Assembly: GCA_016841565.1 (NCBI GenBank)
Contig: JAENYX010000008.1
Location: 1-63,503, forward strand
Direction of reading: 5' to 3'
Origin: Clostridium thermobutyricum
GTDB taxonomy: Bacteria > Bacillota > Clostridia > Ch29
Length of the DNA stretch: 63,503 nt
Part shown: piece after piece, positions 8,004 to 17,246 of the stretch
Position numbering within the stretch: the first letter of the stretch is position 1
Layout: every line of letters begins with the position of its first letter
Program-made: the position numbers and the translations under genes
The notes under the pieces: model-generated
The model's input: the letters and a program-made list of their open reading frames with translations, nothing else
What the model was told of the DNA's origin: nothing
Database searches by the model: none

Positions 8004-9032
8004 ATGAACATGATTGAATTATTCAATAGTTTAAAACGGGGAGAAACCGAAAGACTGTATCTGTTCCATGGGCCCGAGGAACTGCTGAAAAGGGAAGCGG
8101 TGGACAAGATTAAGGACATTCTCGTACCTGCTTCTCTGGAGCAGTTAAACCTTACCGTGATAGACGGGTCGGCGGCTGCAGCCGACACAATAATAAATGC
8201 TGTTGAGACACTGCCCTTTATGAATCCCAGGAGACTTGTAATAGTCAACAATGCCGTTTTTGGACCTGCAGGAAAGAGGGCTTTTACCCAGAGCGATATG
8301 GATATCCTGGAAAAATACTTAAGCCGCATTCCACAGCATTCCTGCCTGGTAATAACAACAAAGAACAGCCCTGATATGAGAACCAGGCTGATGAAGACAT
8401 TCAAGGCCCAGGGCAATATGGTGGAATTCGGCAGACTTAAACCGCAGCTGCTTGAAAAGTGGGTTGCAAAGCAGTTTGACAGCAATGGTAAGGTCTTATC
8501 CCCTTTGGTACTTAAGAAATTCATAGGGCTTACGGGATATTTCGACAGGAACTCCGACAAGACACTGGACCATATTGCCAATGAAATTGAAAAGGTGGTC
8601 AAGTACTGTCAGGGCAAGAATGAAATACAGCAATCGGAGATAGAGGCCCTTGCGCCCAGACACCTGGATATGGATATTTTCAAACTGGTTGATGCCGTAG
8701 GCTATAAAAATATTTCAAAGGCCATTGAGCTGCTGGAGGACATGAAGCAGGGAGGAGAGCCGCCGTTAAGGGTGTTGTTTATGGTGGTAAGGCAGTTCAG
8801 GCTGCTGCTCCAGGCGTCAGTTTTAAGAGACACGGGGTATTCAAGTAAGGCGGTTGCGTCAAAGATTAAACTGCCGCCCTTTGTAGTGGGTTCTCTGCTT
8901 AAGCAGGCAGACAATTTTACAGAAAAGGATTTAAGAAATGCTTTAAAGGAATGCGGGCAATTGGAGGCCAATGTCAAAAGCGGCAGGATGGAGCCCTGGC
9001 TGGCCCTTGAATTGCTGATAGCCGGGCTGTGA
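8004..9032 (+). CDS. holA: DNA polymerase III delta subunit
   Basis: A 342-residue HolA/YqeN protein. The delta subunit is part of the clamp loader and opens the sliding clamp at the replication fork. The N-terminal AAA+-like region begins with RLYLFHGPEELLKREAV, and the C-terminal collar domain holds the helix-rich MDIFKLVDAVG and LRVLFMVVRQFRLLLQ segments typical of Firmicute HolA. Length matches the family. ATG 8004 follows directly on the upstream gene. The position before rpsT is the common Firmicute order. Confidence 0.93.
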   Translation: MNMIELFNSLKRGETERLYLFHGPEELLKREAVDKIKDILVPASLEQLNLTVIDGSAAAADTIINAVETLPFMNPRRLVIVNNAVFGPAGKRAFTQSDMDILEKYLSRIPQHSCLVITTKNSPDMRTRLMKTFKAQGNMVEFGRLKPQLLEKWVAKQFDSNGKVLSPLVLKKFIGLTGYFDRNSDKTLDHIANEIEKVVKYCQGKNEIQQSEIEALAPRHLDMDIFKLVDAVGYKNISKAIELLEDMKQGGEPPLRVLFMVVRQFRLLLQASVLRDTGYSSKAVASKIKLPPFVVGSLLKQADNFTEKDLRNALKECGQLEANVKSGRMEPWLALELLIAGL

Positions 9033-9118
9033 TTAAAGGCAGCAAAAAGACAGGCAAATGCTTCCTTGACATAAAGAGGCGGAATGTGCCTGATAAAACG
9101 TCCCCGTGCCGGGGAATC

Positions 9119-9153
9119 AAAAAAGCGTACCATAACGTGTACGCTTGTTTTTT
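9119..9153. terminator. Bidirectional terminator between holA and rpsT
   Basis: AAGCGTAC (9123-9130) pairs with GTACGCTT (9139-9146). A T-run follows on the plus strand (9148-9153), and a run of As precedes the left arm, giving Ts on the minus strand. It can end both the comEC-holA transcript and the convergent rpsT transcript. Confidence 0.8.
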
Positions 9154-9178
9154 ATTATATACTTAAGTATATATTAAA

Positions 9179-9442
9179 CTATATGGCGCTATTTAGCCTT
9201 CTTGCAAGTCTCGATTTCCTTCTTGCTACGGTGTTCTTATGAATTACGCCCTTGTTTGCCGCTTTGTCCAGCTGTTTTTCCACTTTAACAAAAGCCGCCT
9301 TAGCCTGTTCCATATCACCTGCGTTTATGGCCACGTCGAATTTTTTGGTGGCAGCCTTAACTGCTGATTTATAGAACCTGTTTTTTACCGTTCTTATTTT
9401 AGAAAGCTTTGCTCTTTTTTCAGCCGATTTGATATTCGCCAT
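9179..9442 (-). CDS. rpsT: 30S ribosomal protein S20
   Basis: An 87-residue basic protein beginning MANIKSAEKRAKLSK, the S20 signature, with an internal basic helix (NRFYKSAVKAATKK) and C-terminal ARRKSRLARRL. S20 binds 16S rRNA during early small-subunit assembly. A longer ORF extends upstream, but ATG at 9442 is correct because GGGGGTGAAAG precedes it and it begins the conserved sequence. It is read opposite to holA and gpr from its own promoter. Confidence 0.96.
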   Translation of the reverse strand: MANIKSAEKRAKLSKIRTVKNRFYKSAVKAATKKFDVAINAGDMEQAKAAFVKVEKQLDKAANKGVIHKNTVARRKSRLARRLNSAI

Positions 9443-9477
9443 TTCTTTCACCCCCTTGTGCGGGACTAACAAATGAT

Positions 9478-9506
9478 ATTTTACCATGAGTGTTAATAAA
9501 AAGCAA
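9478..9506 (-). promoter_or_regulatory. Promoter of rpsT
   Basis: On the minus strand, TTGCTT (9506-9501) and TAAAAT (9483-9478) are spaced by 17 bases with a TGG extension before the -10. It lies about 35 bases upstream of the rpsT start. Confidence 0.6.
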
Positions 9507-9623
9507 GCAGTGTTGTATAAAAACGACAACCTTAGCCAAACCTATACTCAGTATTAATATTTGACAATACTGTCCTTTTATTCTGTCAATATTTATGGCA
9601 GAAGGATTTCTGGGAGGTGTGGC

Positions 9624-10598
9624 ATGTTCAACAAAAGGACCGACCTTGCGGTGGAAGCAAGGGAAATGTACGGGAAGGGAGAAAAGCAGGAGATTCCCGG
9701 CGTTGCGGTAGACGTATCAGACAACAATGGTGTAAAGGTTACCAGGGTAAATATCCAGCAGGAAGTCGGGGCACGTATCATGAACAAGCCTATCGGCAAT
9801 TATATTACCATTGAGGCCGAGGGTTTAAAGCGAAGGGACAGGGATGTATACGAAGAAGTAAGCAGAGCGCTGGGAGAAGAGATGAAAAGGGTAGCAAGCG
9901 TGGATAAAGAAAGTACAACTCTGGTAGTGGGGTTGGGCAACTGGAACGTGACGCCGGATTCTTTGGGACCGAAAGTAATATCACACCTGATGGTTACCAG
10001 GCACGTTTTTGAATATCTCCCTGATCAGGTGGACGAAGGCGTATCACCGGTATGTGCAATTTCACCGGGAGTATTGGGTATCACAGGTATAGAGACAGGA
10101 GAGATAATAGAAGGCCTGGTATCCCGCATTAAGCCCGACAGAGTAATCGCCATAGATGCTCTGGCGTCCAGAAAAATGGAGAGGATTAACGCCACCATTC
10201 AAATTGCCGATACCGGAATAAGCCCGGGCTCGGGTGTTGGTAATAAAAGAAAGGAATTAAACCGTGAAACACTGGGGGTGCCCGTTATTGCAATAGGAGT
10301 GCCTACTGTGGTGGATGCGGCAACCATGGCCAGCGATACCATAGATATGGTAGTGGATACAATGATAAAGCAGACCGAAGAAGGAAAGGAGTTTTATCAG
10401 GTACTTAAAAAGATGCAGGGAGAGGACAGGTATGGGTTAATCCGTGAAGTGCTCAGCCCCAACATTGGAAACCTTGTGGTAACTCCAAAGGAGATTGATG
10501 ATATGGTTAGAGACATGTCAAAAATCCTTGCCAACGGGCTGAACATTTTTCTCCATCCATCCATTGGACCTGAGGATGTAGACAGGTATATTAACTAA
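9624..10598 (+). CDS. gpr: Spore germination protease GPR
   Basis: A 324-residue aspartic-like endopeptidase (family A25) that degrades small acid-soluble spore proteins on germination. The N-terminal propeptide region (FNKRTDLAVEA) precedes the mature enzyme. Conserved blocks include TTLVVGLGNWNVTPDSLGP, ISPGVLGITGIETGEI and VIAIDALASRK. ATG 9624 is chosen over an upstream in-frame ATG at 9561 because TGGGAGGTG precedes it and the family begins here. Presence of gpr and spoIIP together marks an endospore former. It is normally made in the forespore; no confident sigma-G promoter was found. Confidence 0.95.
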   Translation: MFNKRTDLAVEAREMYGKGEKQEIPGVAVDVSDNNGVKVTRVNIQQEVGARIMNKPIGNYITIEAEGLKRRDRDVYEEVSRALGEEMKRVASVDKESTTLVVGLGNWNVTPDSLGPKVISHLMVTRHVFEYLPDQVDEGVSPVCAISPGVLGITGIETGEIIEGLVSRIKPDRVIAIDALASRKMERINATIQIADTGISPGSGVGNKRKELNRETLGVPVIAIGVPTVVDAATMASDTIDMVVDTMIKQTEEGKEFYQVLKKMQGEDRYGLIREVLSPNIGNLVVTPKEIDDMVRDMSKILANGLNIFLHPSIGPEDVDRYIN

Positions 10599-10603
10599 GA
10601 TAA

Positions 10604-10643
10604 GGGCGCCGGTAATAGCAGCCGGCGCCTTTGGCTTTCTTTA
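10604..10643 (+). terminator. GC-rich hairpin after gpr
   Basis: GGCGCCGG (10605-10612) pairs with CCGGCGCC (10622-10629), extended by flanking AAG/CTT, then a loose T-rich tract (TTTGGCTTTCTTT). Probably the gpr terminator. Confidence 0.7.
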
Positions 10644-10718
10644 AACATATTAGACCGGTCAAAAGAATATATTTTTATAGTTAAACAAAAGCCGGTTAAG
10701 GAAGAAAGGGGTACAACA

Positions 10719-11903
10719 TTGATAAAAATTAATGCGGTAAAACCGGGAAAATGGAGCTGTGCTGTGGTGATAATCATAGGCCTCCTGGCTTTATTTGCAG
10801 GAATGAGGAATATGATTTTATCCTATCCATCAGTGGAGGTTTTCTCACAGCAAGAAACAAAGGAATCAGGCGATGGCGGCCAACTGGTCAGCGGCCTTTT
10901 GCATACGGTACTGGATAAGGCATTTCCCGCCATTAGGTCAGAGACCGTCCAAAGGGAGGAAGGCTCAATACTTCAGGTATTGGTGAGGATGGTTACCCGT
11001 CTTAACTACAAGGATCCCAGGACCTTTATAGCCGCCCAGCTGCCCATAATGGGAAGCTACGGTCTGCCCGTATCAAGCCGCGGCAATTCAGATAACATAA
11101 ACCGCGGAGACCCCTACGACCCCGAGGAGGACCTCAGCGAGATATTGAGGCAATACAACCCCGGGGATATTGACATTGATGATGCCATTAATGAGGAAGC
11201 GGGGCTACCCGAACAGGTGTTTCAAAGTCCCGGCAAGACTTCACTGAATATGGAAATGCCTGTTGTGCTCATTTACCATACCCATACATCAGAAGCCTAT
11301 AGGCCATCCAAAGCGTATAACTATACTCCAACCGATGTTGACAGAACCATAGATCCAAGGTATTCGGTGGTAAGAGTGGGAAAAGAGCTCCAGCAAATAC
11401 TCCAATCACAATATGGTATTAAATCGCTGCATATAACGACGTTTCATGATTATCCCGATTATTCTCCTTCCTACTCAAGATCCCTTAAGTCTATCAGTGA
11501 TACCCTGGCAAAATACCCTTCCATAAAGATTATCCTTGACCTGCACCGGGATGCCTTTCCCATGAGAAACCGGGCTGAGGAACAAAACGCAAGGGCGCTG
11601 TCGGCAATGAATATGGGTGGAACAGAGACTGCAAGGCTGACACTGGTCTGGGGGCCCGGCAGCCCCAACAGCAGTGAGACCAGAAAATTTGCCGAATTGT
11701 TGAAGAACAAGATTAATCAGCAAAATCCGGGGTTGTGCCGCAGGGTTCTCGAAAAGGAAACAGGGCAGTACAATCAGCAGCTTTCCAACTATTCTGCCCT
11801 GATCGAGGTAGGAAGCAACGCCAATACCATGGAAGAGGCGTTAAACTCGGTTCCGTACCTGGCAAAGGCCATATCCGATGCCATTAAGGAAATACAAGAA
11901 TAA
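10719..11903 (+). CDS. spoIIP: Stage II sporulation protein P
   Basis: A 394-residue SpoIIP, the peptidoglycan amidase/endopeptidase of the engulfment machine (SpoIIDMP). The N-terminal membrane anchor (VVIIIGLLALFAG) is followed by a variable linker and the amidase domain from about residue 180: VVLIYHTHTSEAY with the zinc histidines, ILDLHRDAF and the catalytic-Glu region SALIEVGSNANT. The TTG start at 10719 is supported by the upstream GAAGAAAGGGG. It lies directly after gpr, as in many clostridia, and should be expressed in the mother cell. Confidence 0.95.
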   Translation: MIKINAVKPGKWSCAVVIIIGLLALFAGMRNMILSYPSVEVFSQQETKESGDGGQLVSGLLHTVLDKAFPAIRSETVQREEGSILQVLVRMVTRLNYKDPRTFIAAQLPIMGSYGLPVSSRGNSDNINRGDPYDPEEDLSEILRQYNPGDIDIDDAINEEAGLPEQVFQSPGKTSLNMEMPVVLIYHTHTSEAYRPSKAYNYTPTDVDRTIDPRYSVVRVGKELQQILQSQYGIKSLHITTFHDYPDYSPSYSRSLKSISDTLAKYPSIKIILDLHRDAFPMRNRAEEQNARALSAMNMGGTETARLTLVWGPGSPNSSETRKFAELLKNKINQQNPGLCRRVLEKETGQYNQQLSNYSALIEVGSNANTMEEALNSVPYLAKAISDAIKEIQE

Positions 11904-11962
11904 AATAATAGATTTGGGATACCATTTATTTAGGGAATATGATGGAAGAAAGGGAGAGTGCC

Positions 11963-12250
11963 ATGAGCAGACTGGAGAAAAAACGGCATAAAAGAAGACT
12001 TAGACTAAGGGCTTTTGTGGGTGTGGTGCTCTGTCTTACGCTTTTTTGCTGCGGCCTGTCAATTGTGGACGGCAGTTCCAGAGATATGCTGGGGAATGAT
12101 GAGGGGCGACCCATATTCGGAATATACGGCCTGCATAAGGAAGTAATAAGGCTGGAACTGATAGGCAGCGAGATTGAAATAAACAAGAGCGACTGGGAAA
12201 AGGCTTACAGGGATATAATTGACAAGATAAATCAACTGCTGGGAAGATAG
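11963..12250 (+). CDS. Small single-pass membrane protein, unknown function
   Basis: A 95-residue protein with a basic N-terminus (SRLEKKRHKRRLRLR), one hydrophobic segment (about 16-36) and a short exterior part ending in a helix-prone region (NKSDWEKAYRDIIDKINQLLG). ATG 11963 is chosen over the double ATG at 11939/11942 because AAAGGGAGAG lies just before it. Clostridial genomes often have a small gene of this type between spoIIP and lepA, but I cannot name the family. A sporulation role is suggested only by position. Confidence 0.6.
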   Translation: MSRLEKKRHKRRLRLRAFVGVVLCLTLFCCGLSIVDGSSRDMLGNDEGRPIFGIYGLHKEVIRLELIGSEIEINKSDWEKAYRDIIDKINQLLGR

Positions 12251-12469
12251 AGGCTATACTAGCAGATCACAGATCACAGGTATTAGATCGTAGTAGTTTT
12301 AAGGTATGAAAATCAATCCGGTAGTGCTAAATAAGCCATATTACACCTGAAAATTTATTGCTTTAATCCGCCTTCTGATGGTGGGCTTCATGAAACGGAG
12401 GCCCATTAATATTTGTCAGTAATTTGTGTCAAGGGACCGGTGCCCTTGGCATTCTGCATTTTGAATGTA

Positions 12470-12499
12470 TTGTATATGCATTTTGCTGTATGCTATAAT
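12470..12499 (+). promoter_or_regulatory. Probable lepA promoter
   Basis: TTGTAT (12470-12475) and TATAAT (12494-12499) with 18-base spacing, ending 38 bases before the lepA start. The remaining intergenic bases 12251-12469 show no feature I can support. Confidence 0.55.
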
Positions 12500-12537
12500 A
12501 ATAGGATGGGTTACACAAACGGGAGGAATATAGAACT

Positions 12538-14337
12538 ATGCATAAACTGGAGAATGTACGCAATTTTTGTATTATCGCCCATATTGATCACGGCAAATCA
12601 ACCCTTGCAGACAGGCTTATTGAGACTACCGGTATGGTTACGAAAAGGGATATGCGGGACCAGCTGCTTGATAATATGGATTTGGAAAGAGAGAGAGGCA
12701 TCACCATAAAGCTGCAGGCTGTCAGGCTGGTCTATAAGGCCCGGGATGGAGAAGAATACATTCTGAACCTTATAGATACGCCGGGACACGTTGATTTTAC
12801 CTATGAGGTATCCAGAAGCCTTGCAGCTTGTGAAGGGGCGGTGCTTGTAGTTGATGCATCCCAGGGTATTGAAGCCCAAACTCTTGCCAATCTGTATCTG
12901 GCCCTGGACAACAATCTGGAAATAGTACCTGTAATAAACAAGATAGACCTGCCCAGCGCACGGCCCGATAGTGTTAAGCAGGAAATAGAAGACATAATAG
13001 GTCTGGATGCTTCGGATTCGCCCCTGATATCCGCCAAGGAAGGTACCAATATCCAAGATGTTCTGGAGGCAGTGGTAAAAAAGATACCGCCTCCTGCCGT
13101 GGATAATAATGCACCTCTCAAAGCTCTGATTTTCGATTCCTATTATGACAGCTACAGAGGGGTAATATCCTTTGTGCGGGTGTTTGAAGGCACGGTAAGG
13201 CCCGGTATGAGAATAATGATGATGTCAACCGGTAAAAGCTTTGAAGTGGATCAGGTGGGAATATTTACCCCGGCGCTCACTCCTGTGGAGGAACTGAAGG
13301 CCGGCTCGGTAGGGTTTATTGCTGCCAGCATAAAGAATGTCAGGGATACAAGGGTAGGGGATACAATAACCGATAAGGATAACCCGACCGACAAACCGCT
13401 GCCGGGATATAAGAAGATAAATTCAATGGTTTTTTGTGGAATTTACCCAGCCGACGGCTCGGATTATGAAGCTCTGAGGGAGGCGTTGGATAAACTTAAA
13501 TTAAACGATGCATCCTTAAGCTTTGAGCCCGAAACCTCTGTGGCCCTCGGCTTTGGTTTCCGGTGCGGATTTCTTGGGCTGCTGCATATGGAGGTGGTTC
13601 AGGAAAGAATTGAAAGGGAATATGATATTAATATCGTGACCACAGCTCCAAGCGTAATATATAAGGTTAAAAAAACCAGCGGAGAGGAAGTTTCAATAGA
13701 CAACCCGACAAACCTGCCGGCAGCAAACAACATAGAGTATATGAAGGAGCCCATAGTTTCGGCTTCGGTAATAGCCCCGACTGAGTATGTAGGAGCAATT
13801 ATGGAACTGTGTCAGGAAAGAAGGGGAGTCTTCAAGGATATGAAGTATCTTGAAGAAACAAGGGTTGTACTGGAATATGAGCTCCCCCTCAACGAGATAA
13901 TATATGATTTCTTTGATGCGCTTAAGTCCAGGACAAGGGGGTACGCTTCCTTTGATTACGAGCTAAAGGATTATGTGGTGTCCGACCTGGTCAAACTGGA
14001 TATACTGCTCAATTCCGAGCCGGTTGATGCTCTTAGTTTTATAGTTCATAGGGATAAGGCCTATGCCAGAGGAAGAGCAATTGCAGAGAAGCTCAAGGAA
14101 ATAATTCCCAGGCATTTGTTCGAAATACCAATTCAGGCAACCGTTGGCAACAAGATAATAGCCAGGGAGACCATTAAGGCTATGAGAAAGGATGTGCTGG
14201 CAAAGTGCTATGGAGGGGATATTTCCAGAAAGAGAAAGCTTCTTGAAAAGCAAAAGGAAGGCAAAAAGAGGATGAGACAGGTAGGAAGCGTCGAAGTACC
14301 CCAGGAGGCGTTTATGGCGGTTTTGAAGATGGATTAG
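12538..14337 (+). CDS. lepA: Elongation factor 4 (LepA) GTPase
   Basis: A 599-residue translational GTPase of standard LepA length. G1 AHIDHGKST (about 14-22), the switch I region [11 protein letters not shown]3 DTPGH, G4 NKID and G5 SAKEG are intact, followed by the EF-G-like domains and the LepA-specific C-terminal domain ([24 protein letters not shown] region). It binds ribosomes and influences initiation and back-translocation under stress. ATG 12538 follows ACGGGAGGAAT. The hemW gene follows 13 bases later, as in most Firmicutes. Confidence 0.97.
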   Translation: MHKLENVRNFCIIAHIDHGKSTLADRLIETTGMVTKRDMRDQLLDNMDLERERGITIKLQAVRLVYKARDGEEYILNLIDTPGHVDFTYEVSRSLAACEGAVLVVDASQGIEAQTLANLYLALDNNLEIVPVINKIDLPSARPDSVKQEIEDIIGLDASDSPLISAKEGTNIQDVLEAVVKKIPPPAVDNNAPLKALIFDSYYDSYRGVISFVRVFEGTVRPGMRIMMMSTGKSFEVDQVGIFTPALTPVEELKAGSVGFIAASIKNVRDTRVGDTITDKDNPTDKPLPGYKKINSMVFCGIYPADGSDYEALREALDKLKLNDASLSFEPETSVALGFGFRCGFLGLLHMEVVQERIEREYDINIVTTAPSVIYKVKKTSGEEVSIDNPTNLPAANNIEYMKEPIVSASVIAPTEYVGAIMELCQERRGVFKDMKYLEETRVVLEYELPLNEIIYDFFDALKSRTRGYASFDYELKDYVVSDLVKLDILLNSEPVDALSFIVHRDKAYARGRAIAEKLKEIIPRHLFEIPIQATVGNKIIARETIKAMRKDVLAKCYGGDISRKRKLLEKQKEGKKRMRQVGSVEVPQEAFMAVLKMD

Positions 14338-14350
14338 GAGGCTGCGGTAT

Positions 14351-15472
14351 ATGCAGAAGTCTTTATATATACACATTCCTTTTTGTATTAAGAAATGCCG
14401 TTACTGCGACTTTGTTTCCTATACCGGTCTCAGATACATGGAGACCGGCTATGCAGACGCTCTGCTGGAGGAGATGAAGCTTTACCGGGGCCAATGCTTG
14501 CGGACGGTCTATATGGGGGGTGGTACTCCCACCTGTTTAGATCCGACTCTATTATCGGGAATCTTTGATGGCATTAACCAATGCTTTGATACTAAGGGCT
14601 GTACAGAAATAAGCATAGAAGCAAATCCCGGGACATTATCAGAACAGATGCTGAGCAGTCTAAAAAAAAGCGGTGTAAACCGGTTAAGCATCGGCCTCCA
14701 GAGCTGGAACCCGGAAGAGCTGGAGCTGCTGGGCAGGATACACGGCAGGGAAGAGTTTATACAGAACTATGAGAAAGCACGGGAAATGGGATTTGATAAT
14801 ATAAATATTGACCTTATCTTCGGTATCCCGGGTCAGACATTGAATAGCTGGAGCCGGACCCTTCAGGCTGTTGCAGACATGGCACCCCAGCATATTTCCT
14901 GTTACTCACTGCAGATTGAAGAGTCAACCGGGTTTCACCGGATGCTGGCCCAAGGCAAACTTCCCCAGCCTGACCCCGATCTGGACAGGGATATGTACCA
15001 TTATGCCGTGGAGTTCCTGGCGGATAAGGGGTACAAACGGTATGAAATATCCAATTTTGCATTGGAAGGCAGGGAATGCGTCCACAATTTGGCTTATTGG
15101 AACAACCAGCCCTATATAGGGATAGGGGCAGCTGCTCATTCCTTTAGTGATGGGATCAGGAAGTGGAATACCTCGGATATATTCAGGTACTGCAGCCTGA
15201 TAAAGGAGGGCCGGCCGCCGGTGGAGGGCCGGGAACCCTTTTCTATTGAAAACGGGATGTTTGAAACCATATTCTTAAAGCTTCGTACCAGATGGGGGAT
15301 AAACTACCGCCAATTCGAGGAGAGGTTTGGGACCGACATCCGGCTGCTTTATAAAGAGCAGCTTGAAAGGCTGGAAGACGATGGTCTTATTCAAACGGGG
15401 CAGGAGGGCTTTGTCTTAACCTCAAAGGGTATAGATTTGTCAAATACCGTTTTTGTACAATTCTTAATTTAA
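14351..15472 (+). CDS. hemW: Radical SAM heme chaperone HemW
   Basis: A 373-residue HemW (formerly called HemN-like). The radical-SAM cluster motif is CIKKCRYCDF (about 12-21), followed by VYMGGGTPT, EANPGTL and GIGAAAHSF, all family hallmarks, and a C-terminal HemN domain. HemW inserts heme into target enzymes rather than acting as coproporphyrinogen dehydrogenase. ATG 14351 is preceded by GGAGGCTG. It is co-transcribed with lepA. Confidence 0.93.
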   Translation: MQKSLYIHIPFCIKKCRYCDFVSYTGLRYMETGYADALLEEMKLYRGQCLRTVYMGGGTPTCLDPTLLSGIFDGINQCFDTKGCTEISIEANPGTLSEQMLSSLKKSGVNRLSIGLQSWNPEELELLGRIHGREEFIQNYEKAREMGFDNINIDLIFGIPGQTLNSWSRTLQAVADMAPQHISCYSLQIEESTGFHRMLAQGKLPQPDPDLDRDMYHYAVEFLADKGYKRYEISNFALEGRECVHNLAYWNNQPYIGIGAAAHSFSDGIRKWNTSDIFRYCSLIKEGRPPVEGREPFSIENGMFETIFLKLRTRWGINYRQFEERFGTDIRLLYKEQLERLEDDGLIQTGQEGFVLTSKGIDLSNTVFVQFLI

Positions 15473-15485
15473 TGGAAAAAAACTA

Positions 15486-15514
15486 TTGACAAAAAAAAGG
15501 GCTAATGATATTTT
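15486..15514 (+). promoter_or_regulatory. Promoter of the hrcA-grpE-dnaK-dnaJ operon
   Basis: TTGACA (15486-15491) and TATTTT (15509-15514) with 17-base spacing, immediately upstream of the CIRCE operator. Transcription from here would place CIRCE at the start of the mRNA. Confidence 0.75.
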
Positions 15515-15527
15515 TATTGCAGAGCGG

Positions 15528-15554
15528 TTAGCACTCTATAAAGGAGAGTGCTAA
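15528..15554 (+). promoter_or_regulatory. CIRCE operator (HrcA binding site)
   Basis: TTAGCACTC (15528-15536), nine spacer bases, GAGTGCTAA (15546-15554): a perfect CIRCE inverted repeat. HrcA bound here represses the class I heat-shock operon at normal temperature. Confidence 0.98.
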
Positions 15555-15571
15555 CAACGAGGGGTGAATTT

Positions 15572-16600
15572 ATGCATATAGATGACAGGAAGCTGAAAAT
15601 TTTGCAGGCTGTTATTGCAGACTACATCTCTACGGCACAACCCATAGGGTCAAGAACCATAGCCAAGAAATACAAGCTGGGTATAAGTTCGGCCACCATC
15701 AGAAATGAGATGTCGGATCTGGAAGAGATGGGTTTTCTGGAGCAGCCCCACACGTCGGCAGGCAGGATACCCTCCGAGAGGGCATACCGGCTTTATGTGG
15801 ACCGTCTGATGCAGACAAAGAATTTACCGCGGGAGCAGCAGGAGATTATTATAAGAGAACTGGGTAACAGGATAGATGAAATTGAAACCATCATAAGAAA
15901 AACCGCCAGAATACTGTCCCAGCTGACCAAGTATACCTCGCTGGTAATGAATTCCCATCTCGACGACTGCAGGCTCCGGCACATACATTTTATTGCCCTT
16001 GACAGCGACAGCCTTGTGGCAGTTATTGTTACCGATAGCGGTATTGTTAAAAACACTATTATAAAGACGGCAGACACAGTAACCCCCGACTATCTCGAGA
16101 GCCTTACCCGGGCAGTGAACGAGAAATTCAGGGGAACAACAATGGAAGAACTGAACCGGTGCATTCAGTCTGAAGACTACAAGAGACTTGCTTACCGTTA
16201 CAAGCTGCTGGATAATCTCATTCCGCTGCTGCTGGACAATTTGGAAGAAATCAGGAGCGATGAAGTATATGCCGATGGCATGAGCAACCTGTTCAATTTT
16301 CCCGAGTACTCGGATGTAGCCAAGGCAAAAAACCTTCTTGAGCTTATTGAGGAAAAGGAACAGCTGATGAGCATTATCAACAGGATAGGCGGAAAGGGTG
16401 TAATAGTCAGCATAGGAAGCGAACTGGACAATATATGCATGAAGGATTGCAGTCTTGTCACAGCCACCTATATGACGGGGGAAAAGGAGATAGGCAGGAT
16501 AGGTATTATCGGACCTACCAGGATGGAGTATGAAAGAGTGGTGGCCGTACTGCAGTTCATGACAGATTATATAACCAACATAATTGGAAGACAGTATTAG
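15572..16600 (+). CDS. hrcA: Heat-inducible transcription repressor HrcA
   Basis: A 342-residue HrcA. The N-terminal winged-helix domain (about 1-100) includes SSATIRNEMSDLEEMGFLEQPHTSAGRIPS, which is near invariant in the family; a GAF-like domain follows and the C-terminus ends with the typical MRYRRVV-like segment (MEYERVVAVLQFM). ATG 15572 is chosen because GAGGGGTGAA precedes it and it begins HIDDRKLKIL, the usual HrcA start. It represses its own operon through the CIRCE site 18 bases upstream; GroE normally modulates its activity. Confidence 0.97.
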   Translation: MHIDDRKLKILQAVIADYISTAQPIGSRTIAKKYKLGISSATIRNEMSDLEEMGFLEQPHTSAGRIPSERAYRLYVDRLMQTKNLPREQQEIIIRELGNRIDEIETIIRKTARILSQLTKYTSLVMNSHLDDCRLRHIHFIALDSDSLVAVIVTDSGIVKNTIIKTADTVTPDYLESLTRAVNEKFRGTTMEELNRCIQSEDYKRLAYRYKLLDNLIPLLLDNLEEIRSDEVYADGMSNLFNFPEYSDVAKAKNLLELIEEKEQLMSIINRIGGKGVIVSIGSELDNICMKDCSLVTATYMTGEKEIGRIGIIGPTRMEYERVVAVLQFMTDYITNIIGRQY

Positions 16601-16646
16601 ATAACAGACCGGAAGTTTTGAAATCATTGAATAAGGGTGATGCATA

Positions 16647-17228
16647 GTGAAGGACAAAAAGAAGGAAACAATTAAAGAGGAAATACAGGCCCGGGAGACC
16701 GAAGCCCAGGAAAAGCCCCATGAAGAGGACAGCGCGGATACAGAGACAAACCGAGGAGAACCGTCCCGGGACCAACAGTTGGAGGAATACAAAAACAAGA
16801 GCCAGGAATACTATGATCGCCTGTTAAGGCTGCAGGCGGATTTCGATAATTACAGAAAACGTGTGGCCAGGGAAAAGGACGAAATGTACAGCTATATTGC
16901 AGGGGATATACTGCTTGAACTGCTGGGAGTCCTGGACAATATGGAGAGGGCATCCCTTTCGGCTGCCGACAATGGCAGCAGTAATGGCAGCGCCTCCATG
17001 AAGGAAGGCATAGACATGGTTATAAAACAGCTCATTGATATACTGTCAAAGCACGGCGTCGAGGAAATACCCGCCCAGGGTGAGAAGTTTGACCCCAATT
17101 TGCATCATGCCGTTATGCAGGTGGACGACAAAGAGCAGCAAGAGGGTACTATTCTGGAGGTGCTCCAGAAGGGATACAGAATAAAATCAAGGGTTTTAAG
17201 ACCCAGTATAGTAAAAGTTGCATTATAG
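16647..17228 (+). CDS. grpE: Nucleotide exchange factor GrpE
   Basis: A 193-residue GrpE. The acidic, disordered N-terminus is followed by a long coiled coil (QLEEYKNKSQEYYDRLLRLQADFDN, about 48-72) and the beta domain ending with GYRIKSRVLRPSIVKV, the family C-terminal signature. GrpE releases ADP from DnaK. GTG 16647 is used; AAGGGTGATGC precedes it. It sits between hrcA and dnaK in the CIRCE-controlled operon. Confidence 0.95.
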   Translation: MKDKKKETIKEEIQARETEAQEKPHEEDSADTETNRGEPSRDQQLEEYKNKSQEYYDRLLRLQADFDNYRKRVAREKDEMYSYIAGDILLELLGVLDNMERASLSAADNGSSNGSASMKEGIDMVIKQLIDILSKHGVEEIPAQGEKFDPNLHHAVMQVDDKEQQEGTILEVLQKGYRIKSRVLRPSIVKVAL

Positions 17229-17246
17229 TTTAGGAGGAGAGATAAG

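Noticed and set aside
9513..9548. Sigma-G promoter for gpr
   Set aside because: TTGTATA and CTATACT resemble the elements, but 22-base spacing is too wide to claim.
15824..16798. Long minus-strand ORF opposite hrcA
   Set aside because: It lies antisense across hrcA and the start of grpE, has no ribosome-binding site or domain, and hrcA is unambiguous on the plus strand.
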